This document shows, piece by piece, positions 32,796 through 42,818 of a stretch of 45,199 bases of DNA (positions are counted from its first letter, which is position 1; every line of letters starts with the position of its first letter). Below the pieces are notes generated by a model. It saw only the letters and a list, made by a program, of their open reading frames with translations. It searched no databases and was not told where the DNA came from. This DNA comes from Desertifilum tharense IPPAS B-1220. GTDB lineage: Bacteria; Cyanobacteriota; Cyanobacteriia; Cyanobacteriales; Desertifilaceae. Location: positions 1 through 45,199 of the forward strand of contig NZ_MJGC01000072.1 in assembly GCF_001746915.1 (NCBI RefSeq). Reading direction: 5' to 3'. The translations under genes were made by a program, and so were the position numbers.

Positions 32796-35700
32796 GTGAA
32801 TACACAACCCAGGAGAATATTGCTGTCTTTGCTATTCCCTGCGGGTGTTTGCCTGCTGCCAACCAGTACCCTGGCTCAAGTGGTACCCGATGCTACCCTT
32901 CCCCTGAATTCGATTGTTACGCCCCAAGGAGACGCTTTCATCATCGACGGGGGAACCCAAGCTGGGGGAAACCTATTTCACAGCTTCGAGCAATTCTCTC
33001 TCCCTTCCGGTAGCGCGGCTTTATTTAACCCTAATTCAGCGATTCAAAATATTCTGACGCGAGTTACAGGGGGTTCTGCGTCCAGTATTGATGGCTTGTT
33101 ACAAGTCAATGGGGGAGCGAACCTGTTTTTACTCAACCCCAACGGGATATTTTTTGGCCCCAATGCTCAGTTGAACATTGGGGGTTCTTTTTGGGCGAGT
33201 ACCGCAACTACCCTGAACTTTGCCGATGGGACGCAATTTAGCACCCTGGGTTTACCGCAACCCCCCTCCCTGACGGTTAGCCCTCCAGTGAGCTTGCAGT
33301 ATGGCTCAAACCCCGGAGAGATTTTAGTTCAGGGTTCGCAACTGAATGTACCGTTTGGACAAAGCTTGAATTTATTAGGCGGGAATGTAATAGTGCAAGG
33401 CGCGGCGCTACTGGCTCCTGAAGGGGGTTTGCAGGTGAGCGCTATTCGCCAAGGTCAACTTTCGCTGAGTCAGCCTATCCCTTCAGAAATTATCGATTTT
33501 GGCGATATTCAATTGCAGCAGTCGTTACTCGATACCAGCGGCGAGGGTGGGGGAAATGTGCTGTTACAAGGGCGCGGAATTACCTTAACGGATGGTTCAA
33601 TTGTGGGTTCAACCACGTTTGGCGAGCAACCGGGGGGAAATTTAACGGTTCAAGCCACTGAGTTTATTGAGTTGCGCGGAATTGGGCCGGATGGCTTTCC
33701 CAATGGTTTGCTAGCGGAAACCGCCGGGAGTGGTGCGGGTGGAAATATTAGTATTTTGACGGGCCAATTGAGGCTTTTAGATGGGGCGCAATTGTCCACG
33801 GCGGCGTTACCAGAGAGTTCAGGTGCGGCGGGTAATATTTCAGTTGTAGCTTCCGAGGGTATTGAATTAATCGGGGAAACCTTCACCCCCCAAGGTCCTC
33901 TCGGTAGTGGTATAGGGGCTACCACCGCAGGGACGGGAGACGGGGGAAATGTGAGTGTAGTGTCTCCACGGCTGATTGTACAAGATGGGGCGCAAATTGG
34001 TACTTCTACGCGGGGGGAAGGAAACGGGGGGCGCATCTTTGTGAATGCGGCGGAGATTGGACTATGGGGAACTTCGCCTGAAGGGGTTCCTAGCGGTATT
34101 GGAGCCACGTCGGAGGGGGGAACGGGAGATGGGGGCGAGATAGAGATTGTTGCAGGACGTTTGAGCGTTCGGGATGGGGCGCAAATTAGCGCATTAACGG
34201 CGGGTGCGGGTGCTGGCGGGAGAATCTTTATCCAGGCGGCTGAGGTTGATTTAAGTGGGGTTGGTTTTTTTTTAGAAGAAGCGTTTCCCACTGGCATTGG
34301 GGCGACGACGTTTGGGGCTGGGGATGGCGGTACGATTGAGATGGTGGTGGGAAGCTTGAGGATGAGCGATCGCGCTCAAGTGACGACCACAACGGCGGGA
34401 GACGGAAATGCGGGGAATATTAGCATCCGCGCTCAGTCGGTGGATCTCACAGGGGACCGGACGGGGATTTTTGCTCAGGTTGACCCGGAAGCGGTGGGAG
34501 AGGGGGGAAATGTGCGAGTTGAAGCCGCCCAGGTCTTTCTCCGAGAAGATGCCCAAATTTCGACGGCGACATTAGGGATGGGAAGCGGCGGTACTGTTGA
34601 AGTGAATACCCGACAGTTGAGGGCCGAGACGGGCGGCCAAGTTTCGGCGCTAACCCTGGGGGAGAGTCCGGGGGGAACGGTTATCGTAAATGCGGCTGAG
34701 TCGATCGAACTTTCTGGGGTTGGGGCGGAAAGTTTCCCCAGTGGGTTGTTTTCGCAAACGCAAGGGGCAGGAAATGCGGGAGATTTGCGAGTGAGTACGC
34801 CCCGGTTAAGGCTTCGCGAAGGTGCGAAAATCTCGGTCAGTGGGGAAAGTTTGGGTAATGCTGGCTTTCTGGAAATTGATGCGGATCGGTTGCGCTTGGA
34901 AACTGGGGCGACGCTGACGGGGGAGACGGTTTCGGGACAAGGGGGAGATATTCGGATTCGATCGAATGATATGCGGTTGCGGGGGGGAAGTCAGATTTCA
35001 ACGACGGCGGGAACGGCGGAACTTCCGGGGGATGGGGGGAATATTACCATCAACACGCAGACGTTGGTGGGGTTGGAAGATAGCGATATTACGGCGAACT
35101 CGTTTGAGGGGTTTGGGGGGAGAATTGCGATCGCCACTCAAGGCATTTTTGGTCTAGAGGAACGCGATGAGTTGACGCCGGGTAGCGATATTACGGCGTT
35201 TTCTCAGATTAATCCCGAATTGAGCGGGACAACCTTAATTCAAACGCCGGATATTGACCCAACGGCGGGGTTGGTGGAATTACCAGATGATTTAGTCGAT
35301 GTGGCGGGTTTAATCGATCAAAATCTCTGTGCGATCGCGCGGCGCAGTCAATTTACGATGACTGGAAGGGGAGGTTTACCGCCTTCTCCCAATGATGCGA
35401 TCGCACCTGATGCAGTTTGGGAAGATTTATCAATTCCTGCATCGGTGACTAGCCGCCAGTCTGCAATCCAAAATCGAGCTATTTCTCATCGTCCCATTGT
35501 AGAGGCGCAAGGTTGGGTGGTAGAGGAGGGGGGAGATATTGTTTTAGTGGCGAATGCGCCTCAACTCTCTAACCGGGGGATAGAGATGCTACGAGAGTGC
35601 GATCCAAGCCAAAGCGCCACTCAAGTTAAAGCCCTCTCAGCGGATAGCACAATTACTATACAAGGCTTTGAGGTTGTCGGAAGTCGCGTTTTTTCTCCAC

Positions 35701-37121
35701 AACAGCTTGCAGCAGTCACAAACAAGTTTGTCAATCAGCCGCTATCATTTGCTGAGTTGCTAGAAGTGCGATCGCGCTTAACGCAACTGTATACCGATAA
35801 CCATTACATCACCTCTAGGGCGGTTCTGGTTCCCCAACGCTTAGAAGATGGGGTGGTGAGGATTCAAATTGTTGAGGGGAGTCTAGAAGATATCCAGGTT
35901 CAGGGTACGACTCGACTAGATTCTAACTACGTGCGATCGCGCCTGAAGTTAGCGGCGGCGACTCCTGTTAATCGCCAACGCCTGTTAGAAGCCTTGCAAC
36001 TCCTGCAACTCGATCCGCTAGTTGATACCATTTCCGCAGAACTCTCCGCCGGAATTTACCCCGGAACCCATCTCTTACAAGTGACGGTTCGGGAGGCGCG
36101 ATCGTTTGATACACAGTTCATTGCAGATAATGGCCGTTCTCCGGGTGTGGGTAGCGTTCGCCGTCGGGTAAATTTAACAGAAGGCAATTTACTCGGATTT
36201 GGCGATCGCCTAGCCCTAGGTTATACCAATACCGATGGTAGCCATAATTTTGATGTGGGTTACAGCATCCCGATTAATGCTTATAATGGCAGGTTGAGTT
36301 TTACCCACAGTCGCGCTACGAGTCGGATTGTGGAAGCCCCTTTCGATCCGTTAAATATCAAAGCGCGATCGCGTACATACGATCTCACCTTACGCCAACC
36401 TGTGCTACTCTCACCCTACCGAGAGTTGGCGATGGGGTTAACGGCTTCGCGTACCGAAAGCGATACTTCTATTCTCGGACAACCGTATCCCCTATCTTTG
36501 GGGGCGAATGCGGATGGAGAAACCCGGATTTCGGCGCTGCGGTTCTTTCAAGAATGGACGCAACGGGGCGATCGCGAAATCTTGGCTTTACGCTCCCAAT
36601 TCAGTTGGGGTTTGGGCTTATTGGGGGCGACAATTAATAACGATGCGCCGGATAGTCGTTTTTTAGCATGGCGCGGACAGGGACAATGGGTAAGGGCGAT
36701 CGCACCCGATACGCTGGTGGTACTGCGTGGAGACTTGCAACTGGCTTCCGATCTAGTCCCGGTAGAACAGTTTAGCTTAGGCGGTTTGGGAACGGTGCGC
36801 GGTTATCGCCAAGATGCCCGACTTACGGATAATGGGGTGTTTGGATCGGCGGAGGTGCGCTTACCGATTTATCGCTTACCCCAACGCGCAATGAGTCTGC
36901 AAATTGCGCCGTTTGTCGATGTCGGAAGGGGCTGGAATCGCACAAATCGTCAAGGATTTGACCCCAGAACGCTAGCTTCGGTGGGTTTGGGGTTGCGGCT
37001 GCAATTGGGGAGTTTTTCAGCCCGTTTAGATTGGGGTTTACCTTTAGTTAATCTGGATTCTAGGGAAAGAACATGGCAAGAAAGAGGGTTGCATTTCTCG
37101 ATTCAGTCCAATCCTTTTTAA
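32796..37121 (+). CDS. fused two-partner secretion protein (TpsA passenger + POTRA/TpsB barrel)
   Basis: A 1441-residue outer-membrane/secreted fusion. A signal peptide (1-28, ending TLA-Q) precedes a TPS/hemagglutination domain (about 29-150) with the diagnostic NPNGIFFGPNAQLNIGGSF. Residues about 230-900 form a long beta-helix of short repeated blocks (G-A-Q-I-S-T-x-T-x-G-x-G-x-G-G-x-I). A POTRA_2 domain starts near 952 (ITIQGFEVVGSRVFSPQQL), and a ShlB/FhaC-type barrel at about 1100-1441 contains the lid motif VRGY (1334-1337) and ends in Phe, the usual barrel-assembly signal. No second signal peptide lies between the halves. Normally TpsA and TpsB are separate proteins; here they are one open frame. 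The start is GTG with GGGGAGA upstream. It overlaps the TPR-CHAT gene by 49 bases. Confidence 0.93.
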   Translation: MNTQPRRILLSLLFPAGVCLLPTSTLAQVVPDATLPLNSIVTPQGDAFIIDGGTQAGGNLFHSFEQFSLPSGSAALFNPNSAIQNILTRVTGGSASSIDGLLQVNGGANLFLLNPNGIFFGPNAQLNIGGSFWASTATTLNFADGTQFSTLGLPQPPSLTVSPPVSLQYGSNPGEILVQGSQLNVPFGQSLNLLGGNVIVQGAALLAPEGGLQVSAIRQGQLSLSQPIPSEIIDFGDIQLQQSLLDTSGEGGGNVLLQGRGITLTDGSIVGSTTFGEQPGGNLTVQATEFIELRGIGPDGFPNGLLAETAGSGAGGNISILTGQLRLLDGAQLSTAALPESSGAAGNISVVASEGIELIGETFTPQGPLGSGIGATTAGTGDGGNVSVVSPRLIVQDGAQIGTSTRGEGNGGRIFVNAAEIGLWGTSPEGVPSGIGATSEGGTGDGGEIEIVAGRLSVRDGAQISALTAGAGAGGRIFIQAAEVDLSGVGFFLEEAFPTGIGATTFGAGDGGTIEMVVGSLRMSDRAQVTTTTAGDGNAGNISIRAQSVDLTGDRTGIFAQVDPEAVGEGGNVRVEAAQVFLREDAQISTATLGMGSGGTVEVNTRQLRAETGGQVSALTLGESPGGTVIVNAAESIELSGVGAESFPSGLFSQTQGAGNAGDLRVSTPRLRLREGAKISVSGESLGNAGFLEIDADRLRLETGATLTGETVSGQGGDIRIRSNDMRLRGGSQISTTAGTAELPGDGGNITINTQTLVGLEDSDITANSFEGFGGRIAIATQGIFGLEERDELTPGSDITAFSQINPELSGTTLIQTPDIDPTAGLVELPDDLVDVAGLIDQNLCAIARRSQFTMTGRGGLPPSPNDAIAPDAVWEDLSIPASVTSRQSAIQNRAISHRPIVEAQGWVVEEGGDIVLVANAPQLSNRGIEMLRECDPSQSATQVKALSADSTITIQGFEVVGSRVFSPQQLAAVTNKFVNQPLSFAELLEVRSRLTQLYTDNHYITSRAVLVPQRLEDGVVRIQIVEGSLEDIQVQGTTRLDSNYVRSRLKLAAATPVNRQRLLEALQLLQLDPLVDTISAELSAGIYPGTHLLQVTVREARSFDTQFIADNGRSPGVGSVRRRVNLTEGNLLGFGDRLALGYTNTDGSHNFDVGYSIPINAYNGRLSFTHSRATSRIVEAPFDPLNIKARSRTYDLTLRQPVLLSPYRELAMGLTASRTESDTSILGQPYPLSLGANADGETRISALRFFQEWTQRGDREILALRSQFSWGLGLLGATINNDAPDSRFLAWRGQGQWVRAIAPDTLVVLRGDLQLASDLVPVEQFSLGGLGTVRGYRQDARLTDNGVFGSAEVRLPIYRLPQRAMSLQIAPFVDVGRGWNRTNRQGFDPRTLASVGLGLRLQLGSFSARLDWGLPLVNLDSRERTWQERGLHFSIQSNPF

Positions 37122-39670
37122 GGTCTATTCTGGGTTGGATTCTCTTAGCTTGTTTAGGCTTGGGTCTGAGCCTTAGCTTACCTCATGCCCCAGGGGTGAC
37201 GAATCCTCCCCCTAGCTTACAACTCGGACAAAATCTTTATCGCGAGGAACGCTATCCAGAGGCGATCGCGCTTTGGCAGCAAGTCATCCAAACCGATACT
37301 AATCCGGCTTCTCAAGCCCTGGCCTGGAATTACCTCGCTTTAGCCTATCAGAAACTGGGAGAATGGCAGCAAGCGGAAAGTGCGATCGCCCAAAGTCTCG
37401 CCCTAGGACAAACTCAGCCGGAAATCTTAGCCCGCATCTATAATACGCAAGGTCATTTAAATTGGACGAGGGGGCAAGTCGAACCAGCCCTAGAAAACTG
37501 GCAACTCTCAACTCGGCTGTATCAGCAAATTGGCGATGCCTCTGGAGAATTAGGGAGTAAAATTAACCAAGCTCAGGCTTTGCAAGCTTTAGGACTGCAT
37601 AATCGCGCTACGACGTTACTTTCAGGAGTACAACAGCAGTTACAAGCGTCTCCAGCCTCTTTGTTAAAAAGTACCGGGTTGAGAAGTTTGGGAAATGCGT
37701 TCCGGGTTGCGGGAGAATTAGACAAATCTCAAGCCGTTTTAGAAGCCAGTTTGCAAGTTGCTAACCAATTGCAAGATCGGGCGGCTATGGGGACTGCTTT
37801 ACTCAGTTTAGGCAATACCCAAAAAGCCTTTGCTTTGCTTGAAGAGGAACGCCAATCAAGCCTTATTCAATACAATGAAAGACCTGATTTTTGTCGTCGT
37901 CTTACCCAAGAACAGGCTATAGAAGGTTATAAAGTTGCAGCGAATTCTTATCAAAACGCGGCGCTGCAATCTCCTCATGCCCTTACCCAAGCCCAAGCTA
38001 AACTTAACTATCTCAATGCTTTATATAAACTCAATCAAACGATAGATGCAAACGAAATTCAAAGCCTGCAATCTCTGATTAATCGCTTAAATCCAAGTCG
38101 TGCTACTATCTATGCTCAAGTTAACTTTGCCCAACTTCTAGCCTGTCAATCTCAAGGCTTAGAGGGGCAGAGTCAAGATGTCTTGAAAAGAGCGATCGCG
38201 CAGGCAGAAAATTTAGGCGATCGCCGTAGCTTATCCTATGCTTTAGGCAAACTTGCTCAGTTTTATGAAACTAACGCCAACTGGCAAGAAGCCACCCAAC
38301 TCACCCAACAAGCCTTAGAAATTGCTGAAGAAATTCAAGCCCCGGATATCGCCTATCAATGGCAATGGCAACTGGGCAGAATTGCTAGAATTCAAAATAA
38401 TCTAACTGCAATTAATTACTATAAGGCAGCCTTTACCAATCTTCAAAAAATCCGCACCGATTTAGTCAGCCTTAACCCAGATGTCCAATTTTCATTTAGA
38501 GATGAAATTGAACCCATCTATCGCCAACTCGCCGAACTTTTATTACAAGCACCTCAACCCTCTCAAGAAAATCTACAATCTGCAAGAGTTGTAATTGAAG
38601 CCCTGCAATTAGCTGAACTCAATAACTTTTTCCGAGATAGTTGCTTGCAGAATCAGCCCGAAAATATCGACCGCATCGATCCAACCGTTGCGGTATTTTA
38701 CACCATTGCCTTAAATAACAAATTAGCAGTTATCATTAAGCCCCCCCATCAAAATCAACTTGCTTATTATTCAACCCCTATTAGTCGATTGGAAGTCTCC
38801 GGAAAAGTTGAAGATTTGAAAACCAGCTTGCAACAACCTCTGTTTGCAGAAGAGGATCGAGAACTTTCTGAAGAGTTCTATCAAATCCTGATTCAAAAAG
38901 CAGAAAATATCTTAACCCGTCATCCGCCTGAAACTTTGGTTTTCGTTTTAGACGATCTGCTTCGCAATCTCCCCATGTCTGCTCTTTTTGACGGCGAACG
39001 CTACCTGATCGAAAAATACCCCATTGCTCAAACTCCGGGAATTCAGCTATTACAAGCCCAAAGAATTCAGAAGTCGCCCTATGTTTTAGCCGCAGGTGTT
39101 TCTGAAGCAAATCAAGGCCAACCCCCTCTTCCCGGAGTCATTCAGGAAATCGAAAATATTCAGTCTTATTTCCCAAGAACTCAACCCCTAATTAACGAGC
39201 AATTTACCAAAAATGAATTTAATCAAAAGCTCAATCAACCTCAATTTTCGATTGTTCACCTAGCAACTCACGGACAATTTAGTTCTCAAGTTGAAAACAC
39301 TTTTCTTTTAGTCTGGCAAGATACACTCAACATCAGAGAACTGAATCAACTCTTGCAAGAACGCAGCCAAATTGAGGATACTCCTATTCAACTTTTAGTG
39401 CTAAGTGCTTGTCAAACTGCTGCTGGAGATAGACGCGCTGCATTAGGGTTAGCAGGCGTTGCTGTACGTTCGGGTGCAAGAAGTACAATTGCAACCCTCT
39501 GGCTAATTCCTGATGAATCTACGGCTAAACTGACGAATGAATTGTATCAACTGCTGGCTCAACCGATAAGTTTAGCGAAAGCCCTGCAAACCGCTCAAAT
39601 TTCTATTCTGAGAGAATACACTGAACCGTATTATTGGGCGGCTTATACATTAATTGGCAATTGGCGTTAG
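37073..39670 (+). CDS. TPR-CHAT domain protein (caspase-like C-terminal peptidase)
   Basis: An 865-residue protein. An N-terminal hydrophobic segment (residues about 12-37) acts as signal or anchor, followed by about eight tetratricopeptide repeats (roughly 45-470: LGQNLYREERYPEAIALWQQVIQ and similar). The C-terminal CHAT peptidase has the dyad His733 in IVHLATHGQF and Cys780 in LSACQTAAGDRRAALGLAG. CHAT domains are caspase/separase-like proteases, some acting in death or defence systems. If the N-terminus is exported, the peptidase would sit outside the cytoplasm, which is unusual. The ATG at 37073 lies inside the end of the secretion fusion gene, with AGGGAAAG upstream, so the two are translationally coupled. 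Its stop is 4 bases from the convergent DUF928 gene. Confidence 0.92.
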   Translation: MARKRVAFLDSVQSFLRSILGWILLACLGLGLSLSLPHAPGVTNPPPSLQLGQNLYREERYPEAIALWQQVIQTDTNPASQALAWNYLALAYQKLGEWQQAESAIAQSLALGQTQPEILARIYNTQGHLNWTRGQVEPALENWQLSTRLYQQIGDASGELGSKINQAQALQALGLHNRATTLLSGVQQQLQASPASLLKSTGLRSLGNAFRVAGELDKSQAVLEASLQVANQLQDRAAMGTALLSLGNTQKAFALLEEERQSSLIQYNERPDFCRRLTQEQAIEGYKVAANSYQNAALQSPHALTQAQAKLNYLNALYKLNQTIDANEIQSLQSLINRLNPSRATIYAQVNFAQLLACQSQGLEGQSQDVLKRAIAQAENLGDRRSLSYALGKLAQFYETNANWQEATQLTQQALEIAEEIQAPDIAYQWQWQLGRIARIQNNLTAINYYKAAFTNLQKIRTDLVSLNPDVQFSFRDEIEPIYRQLAELLLQAPQPSQENLQSARVVIEALQLAELNNFFRDSCLQNQPENIDRIDPTVAVFYTIALNNKLAVIIKPPHQNQLAYYSTPISRLEVSGKVEDLKTSLQQPLFAEEDRELSEEFYQILIQKAENILTRHPPETLVFVLDDLLRNLPMSALFDGERYLIEKYPIAQTPGIQLLQAQRIQKSPYVLAAGVSEANQGQPPLPGVIQEIENIQSYFPRTQPLINEQFTKNEFNQKLNQPQFSIVHLATHGQFSSQVENTFLLVWQDTLNIRELNQLLQERSQIEDTPIQLLVLSACQTAAGDRRAALGLAGVAVRSGARSTIATLWLIPDESTAKLTNELYQLLAQPISLAKALQTAQISILREYTEPYYWAAYTLIGNWR

Positions 39671-39674
39671 CAAA

Positions 39675-40433
39675 CTACTGATGGCTGTAACATTGCAGTT
39701 CGCTCTTTTCTGCAACTGCTTCTAAACCTTCTACCGATTTTAAAGCTTCTTGCCAATCGGCTTGGATTAGAGCATTTTCAGGTTCTTGGCAGCGCAGTTG
39801 AGCTAAACTATTTAAGGCATCGTACCAAATTTTATGATTTGCATAAACTATGGCTTTTTCCTGAAGCGTCTGAGCTTGTTCTATCTGTTGTTGCAGAGAT
39901 ACACTTGAGTTCGGACGTTTAATCAACCCACCCACATTCGCAAAAGCATTAGGGATTTGGGGATTGCAATAAACTGAAAAAGACCAGATGTAAGTTTCTT
40001 CAGATTTTAAGGGATGGGTAGCAGGTAAAGTCAAGCTCACTAAGTTAGAGTTCTGGGGAAGAGTAAAACTTGTCCGATATAGGCGCTTGTTTTTAGAGTC
40101 TAAGATTTGAAATTCTAGACGATGGGCTTGTTCAACTGCATAAGGAACGTAAAACCAGAAGGTAGGAGATTCAGTTAAGGTTAGACCGCGAGCATGTTTA
40201 GGAATTAGTGCTGTTAATGCAGGCTCAACTAAACCGCACATGGTACGCCGTCCGCCAGAGCTTTGAGAAGTCGGTCTTCCGGGGTCTTCTAATCCTGAAT
40301 CGTTTTGGTTGTTAAATGATGGAAAAGTCACCCTTGTCGCTAAGGACGATTGGCTTAAAACGAAGGGAGATGCGATCGCACTCATCGCCGCCACCCAGAA
40401 CATGAATTTTTGAAGCACGCGAATTTTGGTCAT
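39675..40433 (-). CDS. DUF928 family secreted protein
   Basis: A 252-residue protein. A signal peptide at 1-32 (ends SLAT-RV) is followed by the DUF928 domain: a beta-rich core (CGLVEPALTALIPKHARGLTLTESPTFWFYVPYA, LYRTSFTLPQNSNLVSLTLP) and a helical C-terminal part (SLQQQIEQAQTLQEKAIVYANHKIWYDALNSLAQL). DUF928 proteins are cyanobacterial, and in many genomes sit next to CHAT/CHASE2 genes as here. It is the last gene of the minus-strand operon, 13 bases after the CHAT-CHASE2 gene. Function is unknown; the periplasmic location suggests it could contact the CHASE2 sensor domain (inference). Confidence 0.88.
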   Translation of the reverse strand: MTKIRVLQKFMFWVAAMSAIASPFVLSQSSLATRVTFPSFNNQNDSGLEDPGRPTSQSSGGRRTMCGLVEPALTALIPKHARGLTLTESPTFWFYVPYAVEQAHRLEFQILDSKNKRLYRTSFTLPQNSNLVSLTLPATHPLKSEETYIWSFSVYCNPQIPNAFANVGGLIKRPNSSVSLQQQIEQAQTLQEKAIVYANHKIWYDALNSLAQLRCQEPENALIQADWQEALKSVEGLEAVAEKSELQCYSHQ

Positions 40434-40446
40434 GGTAGATGTTGCT

Positions 40447-42792
40447 TTACTGATATTTGCGATTGAGATAGAAGATCAGGCTTCCCGCTGTCAAAACTAG
40501 AGTCAGCACAGGGGGAATTAAGGGTATCCAGTAACCATTGAGGAAAAACAGAGCGCAAGCAAGGCACAGAGCGGCTAACCCTAGGGCGATCGCCAAAACT
40601 TGCTCTAAGCGAGATCGCCTTAACAGCACAATCCCTCCTCCAACTAAACCCCAAACCCAAGTCCAAACCATTTCCCCGGCTTCGGGCCACCAACGAATTA
40701 AAGGACGTTGTTCAAGGACTACATTCAAAATTTGGCTGGCTAAATGGGCGTGAATTAAAACACCAGGAACTTTTGGGCGGTGCTGGCGAGAAAAATTAGG
40801 GATGTAATGAGCATCCTTACGGTCTTCAAATCTTCCAATTAACACAATGCGGTTGTTTACTAGTTCTGTAAGTTCCGCATCCACAGAGCCATTCAGCAAC
40901 GCTCTCAATGCGATTTGAGTGGGAAAGGAGGAACGATAATCTAACAAAATTTGATAACCCCGTGCTTGGTTAGGATTCATTTGATATCCCCCCGAATGAT
41001 GTTCTAACTTAGGAAAGATCAGAGAACCAATTTTCACAGGGACACGCTCAAAATTAGGATGGACTGGATTCGGCTCTGTGGCTAAGTATTGCAAAGCCAC
41101 TGTTAAGCCTAACGATCGGGCTGTGGGACAATCCTCATCTCTCCTCATACCTAAAAATTGTCGCCGAATAACATCATCAGCATCTAGGGGAAAGTTAATA
41201 AATCCTAATTCAGCTTGGATCAAATTGGGTGGAGGCTTGAAGCTGGGAAGCTGGCTTTCTAAATCGGGAACTTGACACATCCAGATAAAGGGTTGATTCT
41301 GTAGTGCAGTCAGCAATCCTTGGGGAAGTGCAAAATCGCGGACAATATCCAGTGCAATGACTCTGGGATGATAAGGCTTGAGTTTCTCAACAATTTCAGT
41401 TAAAGCTTGATTAGATAACGAATCTCGTAAATCTGAATAGTTCTCAGCTTGGTATTGAATATCTTCTTCGCTAATTGTAATAATAGTAAAGCGCTCGTCA
41501 GGTTGGCTTTGAGCCTGTAGCCCAATCAAAAAATCGTATGCTTGTAGTTCCCAAGCTTGCAAAAATTCTTGCGATCGCGCTCCCATGACTAAAGCTGTAA
41601 CCACCAAACTCGTCAGCAAAGCTTGTGAAATTTTACCTCTTTTTTCCAGTTTCGAGGGTTTGGGTTGAGGAGGGACAGGAGTAATATTTGAATTTCGATC
41701 TGAATGGTTTTTGAGCTTTTCCCAAGTCAGCGTTTCCTCGGCTGGATTTTGATAGATAGCGGGTAGCCAACTCGCAAAGGGATATCGATCGGAAAATGCT
41801 TCTAAGCGTTCTCGCGCTTCCCGAACGGATAGGTATAAAGATTGTCCATTCGCAAAACTTTGTAAAAAATGTTTCAAAAATTCCTGAGCCATTTGATCGG
41901 GAACTAATTCCCGCATAAAAATAGTTTGAGGAATTTGAACCTCTGCTAAGTCTTCAGCTAATCCTAAGCCGTCGCAAGAGTTGAAAATCGCGAGTTTTAA
42001 CCCATTTTCAATAGCTTTTCTTAGAGCAGTTTTAAATTCTGATAACGAAACGCTTTCTTCCTCATTAATATAAATTTCTCCGCCGCCATTATTTTCTTTA
42101 GTAAAGCTATGTCCGGCAAAAAATAAAATATTACAAGAAAAATTATATAAAGTTGAAAAAAGTTCTTCACGCGTGGGACGAACTAAAAACTTAGACTGAG
42201 AGTCCCTGAGTTGAGCAATAATCTTCTCATCTTCTTGTATATTAATATTCGTGTCATCACCTAAAATTGCTAGAATTTTTACTGGACAATCCTGATATTT
42301 TGGAGTTTGCGATAAAGAGCGGTAATTAGGGGTACTTAAAGCAACTTCTGCGCGCGTATAGTAGCGATCGAACAAATCCCATAAGTGCCAAGGAATCTGT
42401 CTGAGTTGAGGAACTTCGGTTTCAATAATGACTTCAACTTCTTCGGTTTGATAGAGCGATCGCTGTAACTCATCGCGAATTTTTTGCCACTCTGGATGAG
42501 TTGAATTTAACCACCGATTTAGACAGATCGCTAACTCGTCTCCAAATTGGTAGCAAGAAAAGTTAGTAATTTGTACGGGTTTAGGTTTAATACGTGCAGA
42601 AGGCATAATAACTTGACGGTAGGCAGATTGCCAATTGGATAAGGCTTTCTCCATACCGGGTGCTGGGGGTAAATGTCCAATAATTTGACTGCTCCAAGGG
42701 GTTAACCCTGTTGGCTCCCCAATCCTTAAAATTACTGGAAAGCCTCGATCGTAGCTACCCTTCAATAAGGTCAGAATTACTCGCTTGGTCAT
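40447..42792 (-). CDS. CHAT-CHASE2 membrane protein
   Basis: A 781-residue protein joining an N-terminal CHAT peptidase (about 160-345; His228 in LFFAGHS, Cys273 in IFNSCDG) to an extracytoplasmic CHASE2 sensor domain (about 410-690) through a membrane helix at about 388-404. The C-terminus carries two or three membrane helices (MVWTWVWGLVGGGIVLL, ALGLAALCLACALFFL, IPPVLTLVLTAGSLIFYL). CHASE2 usually heads histidine kinases or cyclases; here it heads a caspase-like protease, so the natural reading is signal-controlled proteolysis in the cytoplasm. It starts with ATG at 42792, 26 bases after the DUF1822 gene. Confidence 0.92.
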   Translation of the reverse strand: MTKRVILTLLKGSYDRGFPVILRIGEPTGLTPWSSQIIGHLPPAPGMEKALSNWQSAYRQVIMPSARIKPKPVQITNFSCYQFGDELAICLNRWLNSTHPEWQKIRDELQRSLYQTEEVEVIIETEVPQLRQIPWHLWDLFDRYYTRAEVALSTPNYRSLSQTPKYQDCPVKILAILGDDTNINIQEDEKIIAQLRDSQSKFLVRPTREELFSTLYNFSCNILFFAGHSFTKENNGGGEIYINEEESVSLSEFKTALRKAIENGLKLAIFNSCDGLGLAEDLAEVQIPQTIFMRELVPDQMAQEFLKHFLQSFANGQSLYLSVREARERLEAFSDRYPFASWLPAIYQNPAEETLTWEKLKNHSDRNSNITPVPPQPKPSKLEKRGKISQALLTSLVVTALVMGARSQEFLQAWELQAYDFLIGLQAQSQPDERFTIITISEEDIQYQAENYSDLRDSLSNQALTEIVEKLKPYHPRVIALDIVRDFALPQGLLTALQNQPFIWMCQVPDLESQLPSFKPPPNLIQAELGFINFPLDADDVIRRQFLGMRRDEDCPTARSLGLTVALQYLATEPNPVHPNFERVPVKIGSLIFPKLEHHSGGYQMNPNQARGYQILLDYRSSFPTQIALRALLNGSVDAELTELVNNRIVLIGRFEDRKDAHYIPNFSRQHRPKVPGVLIHAHLASQILNVVLEQRPLIRWWPEAGEMVWTWVWGLVGGGIVLLRRSRLEQVLAIALGLAALCLACALFFLNGYWIPLIPPVLTLVLTAGSLIFYLNRKYQ

Positions 42793-42818
42793 TGGAGCTT
42801 AAGATAACAATGGTTTCA

